Shown piece after piece: positions 62,079 through 64,000 of a stretch of 64,000 bases of DNA. Source of the DNA: Ferruginibacter sp. (lineage in GTDB: Bacteria; Bacteroidota; Bacteroidia; Chitinophagales; Chitinophagaceae); the NCBI GenBank assembly GCA_019638525.1, contig JAHBTO010000003.1, positions 310,001-374,000 of the forward strand, read 5' to 3'. Numbering within the stretch: the stretch's first letter is position 1; every line of letters starts with the position of its first letter. Under the pieces are notes generated by a model that had not been told where the DNA came from, searched no databases, and saw only the letters and a list, made by a program, of their open reading frames with translations. The position numbers were made by a program, and so were the translations under genes.

Positions 62079-64000
62079 ATGGATAATAATTTTTCAGCAC
62101 AGGTAAAAGAAATTATCTCCTATAGCCGTGAGGAAGCATTAAGGTTAGGTAATGATTTCATCGGCACCGAGCACCTTGTTTTGGGTTTGATAAGGGATGG
62201 GGAAAACACCGCTGTTAAAATTTTAAAGTCGCTCAATATCGACTTGTTTGAGTTACGCAAAGAAATTGAGATTGCCGTTAAAGACAAGACAGGAAAAAAT
62301 ATTGCTAACATTAATTCGTTGCCCCTAACCAAGCAAGCCGAAAAAGTGATACGCATAACCGTGTTGGAAGCCAAGGCGCAAAAAAGTGCTTTGGTTGAGA
62401 GCGAACACCTGATGCTTTCCATCTTAAAAAATAAAGAAAATATTGCCACTCAAATTTTAAACCAGTTTGATGTGGATTATGATGTTTTTAAAAACGAACT
62501 TGGTTTTGTAACGAGCAATCCGCCGGCAGCCGAATTCAGCGATGAAGGCGAAGAAGATTTTGACGAAGAAAGAAAATACAGCGGCAGCCAAAAATCGCAA
62601 CGCTCAGGTGCAGGCAATCAACCCAAAACAAAAACTCCCGTACTTGATAATTTTGGGCGTGATATTACAAGGCTTGCCGAGAATGGCTCATTAGATCCGA
62701 TAGTAGGAAGAGAGAATGAGATAGAAAGAGTATCGCAAATATTATCACGCCGCAAAAAGAATAACCCAATTTTAATTGGTGAGCCCGGTGTGGGCAAAAC
62801 CGCCATAGTAGAAGGTTTGGCATTAAGGATTGTGCAGCGTAAAGTATCCCGTGTATTATTTGATAAGAGAGTGGTAAGCCTGGACCTGGCAGCGCTTGTG
62901 GCCGGAACAAAATACCGTGGCCAGTTTGAAGAACGCATGAAAGCCATCATGAACGAGCTTGAAAAAAACAGGGATGTAATTTTATTTATTGATGAAATAC
63001 ATACCATTGTTGGCGCCGGTGGCGCAAGCGGCTCGTTAGATGCTTCAAATATTTTTAAACCTGCCCTTGCAAGGGGCGAACTGCAATGCATTGGTGCATC
63101 TACTTTAGATGAGTATCGCATGCACATAGAAAAAGACGGCGCCCTTGATCGCCGTTTTCAAAAAGTGATTGTAGAGCAGCCATCGGTTGAAGAAACAATT
63201 GAGATACTCAACAACATTAAAAACAAATACGAAGACTATCACAATGTAACTTACAGCAAAGACGCAATTGAAGCATGTGTAAAACTCAGCGACCGGTACA
63301 TGACCGACCGCCTATTGCCTGATAAAGCGATTGATGTGTTGGATGAAGTGGGTGCCAGGAAACACATCAAGAACATAAATGTGCCACCTGAAATTATTGA
63401 ACTGGAAAAAAAGATTGAAGATATAAAGCTTGAAAAAAATAAAGTGGTAAAGAGCCAGCGTTTTGAAGAAGCGGCTTCGTTGCGTGATACCGAAAAACGT
63501 TTGCAGGAAGAATTAGAAGCTGCAAAAAATGCATGGGAAGAAGAGAGTAAACATAAGCGTTACCCGATAGAAGAAGAAGATATAGCCGAAGTGGTTTGCA
63601 TGATGACCGGCATACCAGTAAAAAGGATGGTGCAGGCCGAAACAGAAAAACTGCGCCGTATGGCCAACGATTTACAAGGCGCTGTTGTAGGGCAAGATGA
63701 AGCCATATCGAAAGTGGTAAAAGCCATACAACGCAACAGGGTTGGATTGAAAGACCCAAAGAAACCGATTGGTACATTTATTTTTCTTGGGCCAACGGGT
63801 GTGGGTAAAACAGAATTGGCCCGCTCACTGGCACGCCACATGTTTGATAGTGATGATGCATTGATAAGGATTGACATGAGCGAATACATGGAGAAGTTTA
63901 CCGTAAGCCGTTTAATTGGCGCACCTCCGGGCTATGTGGGTTACGAAGAAGGCGGGCAGTTAACGGAGAAAGTGCGCCGCAAGCCTTATTGTGTAATATT
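62079..64000 (+). CDS. clpC: ATP-dependent Clp protease ATP-binding subunit ClpC (3' end outside window)
   Basis: 640 codons are visible to the window edge and no stop is reached; ClpC is about 810-850 aa. The Clp N-terminal repeat domain starts [22 protein letters not shown]. The first AAA domain has Walker [10 protein letters not shown] at residues 234-242, with [20 protein letters not shown] following; an UVR-like helical region with [15 protein letters not shown] is near 470. The second AAA domain has Walker [10 protein letters not shown] at 571-579. It unfolds substrates for ClpP. The partial end is the window border, not a mutation. Confidence 0.96.
   Translation, partial: MDNNFSAQVKEIISYSREEALRLGNDFIGTEHLVLGLIRDGENTAVKILKSLNIDLFELRKEIEIAVKDKTGKNIANINSLPLTKQAEKVIRITVLEAKAQKSALVESEHLMLSILKNKENIATQILNQFDVDYDVFKNELGFVTSNPPAAEFSDEGEEDFDEERKYSGSQKSQRSGAGNQPKTKTPVLDNFGRDITRLAENGSLDPIVGRENEIERVSQILSRRKKNNPILIGEPGVGKTAIVEGLALRIVQRKVSRVLFDKRVVSLDLAALVAGTKYRGQFEERMKAIMNELEKNRDVILFIDEIHTIVGAGGASGSLDASNIFKPALARGELQCIGASTLDEYRMHIEKDGALDRRFQKVIVEQPSVEETIEILNNIKNKYEDYHNVTYSKDAIEACVKLSDRYMTDRLLPDKAIDVLDEVGARKHIKNINVPPEIIELEKKIEDIKLEKNKVVKSQRFEEAASLRDTEKRLQEELEAAKNAWEEESKHKRYPIEEEDIAEVVCMMTGIPVKRMVQAETEKLRRMANDLQGAVVGQDEAISKVVKAIQRNRVGLKDPKKPIGTFIFLGPTGVGKTELARSLARHMFDSDDALIRIDMSEYMEKFTVSRLIGAPPGYVGYEEGGQLTEKVRRKPYCVI

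Overview
The window is about 64 kb of a low-GC, AT-rich chromosome from the phylum Bacteroidota, most likely Chitinophagales/Chitinophagaceae (inference). Evidence: a secreted protein with a type IX secretion sorting domain, many -7 promoter elements of the form TAnnTTTG, almost no Shine-Dalgarno sequences except in front of rpsU, a soluble serine palmitoyltransferase-like enzyme, Bacteroidota-type DUF families, and the rpsU-xer-hpf-tRNA-tuf order. I see no prophage, insertion sequence, rRNA or CRISPR array.

Layout. 1-16.5 kb is a mixed housekeeping/accessory stretch: the 3' part of a cyanophycin synthetase gene, tRNA-Gln, a secreted PHP-domain protein, a PafA-like phosphatase, a serine palmitoyltransferase-like enzyme, an ArsR-SRPBCC-VOC cassette, a TPR lipoprotein, and a three-gene unit of unknown envelope proteins. 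16.5-22.4 kb is mostly on the minus strand: glutamate dehydrogenase, cytochrome c maturation genes (ccmB, ccsA, ccmD), thymidine kinase and Kdo transferase. 22.5-29.9 kb is a nucleotide-sugar operon with an aminotransferase, two UDP-sugar dehydrogenases, a UXS-like decarboxylase, a UDP-HexNAc(A) epimerase, rfbC and rfbD. It contains no glycosyltransferase. 30-39.3 kb holds ispD, isoaspartyl peptidase, a heptose kinase, an APC permease, OmpH/Skp, HscA, an acyltransferase and riboflavin synthase.

39.4-58.3 kb is the translation/transcription super-cluster: rpsU, xer recombinase, hpf, tRNA-Thr(UGU), tRNA-Tyr, tRNA-Gly, tRNA-Thr(GGU), tuf, tRNA-Trp, secE, nusG, a DUF4920 gene, rplK-A-J-L, an M13 peptidase, rpoB and rpoC. 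The tRNA/tuf order matches the E. coli thrU-tyrU-glyT-thrT-tufB operon followed by secE-nusG-rplKAJL-rpoBC, with lineage-specific insertions. 58.4-64 kb carries dapA, an esterase, RNase Z, a STAS protein and the 5' two-thirds of clpC.

The points most worth a second look are in the super-cluster. The rpsU gene has a perfect 9-base anti-SD complement in a genome that otherwise ignores SD. Two truncated tRNA-Thr copies lie in a 96-base tandem repeat, each with the anticodon arm replaced by a 7-bp palindrome. Long perfect inverted repeats fill the spacers between tRNA genes, before secE and between rpoB and rpoC. A strong hairpin with a T-run sits right at the predicted start of the tRNA-Trp-secE-nusG transcript.
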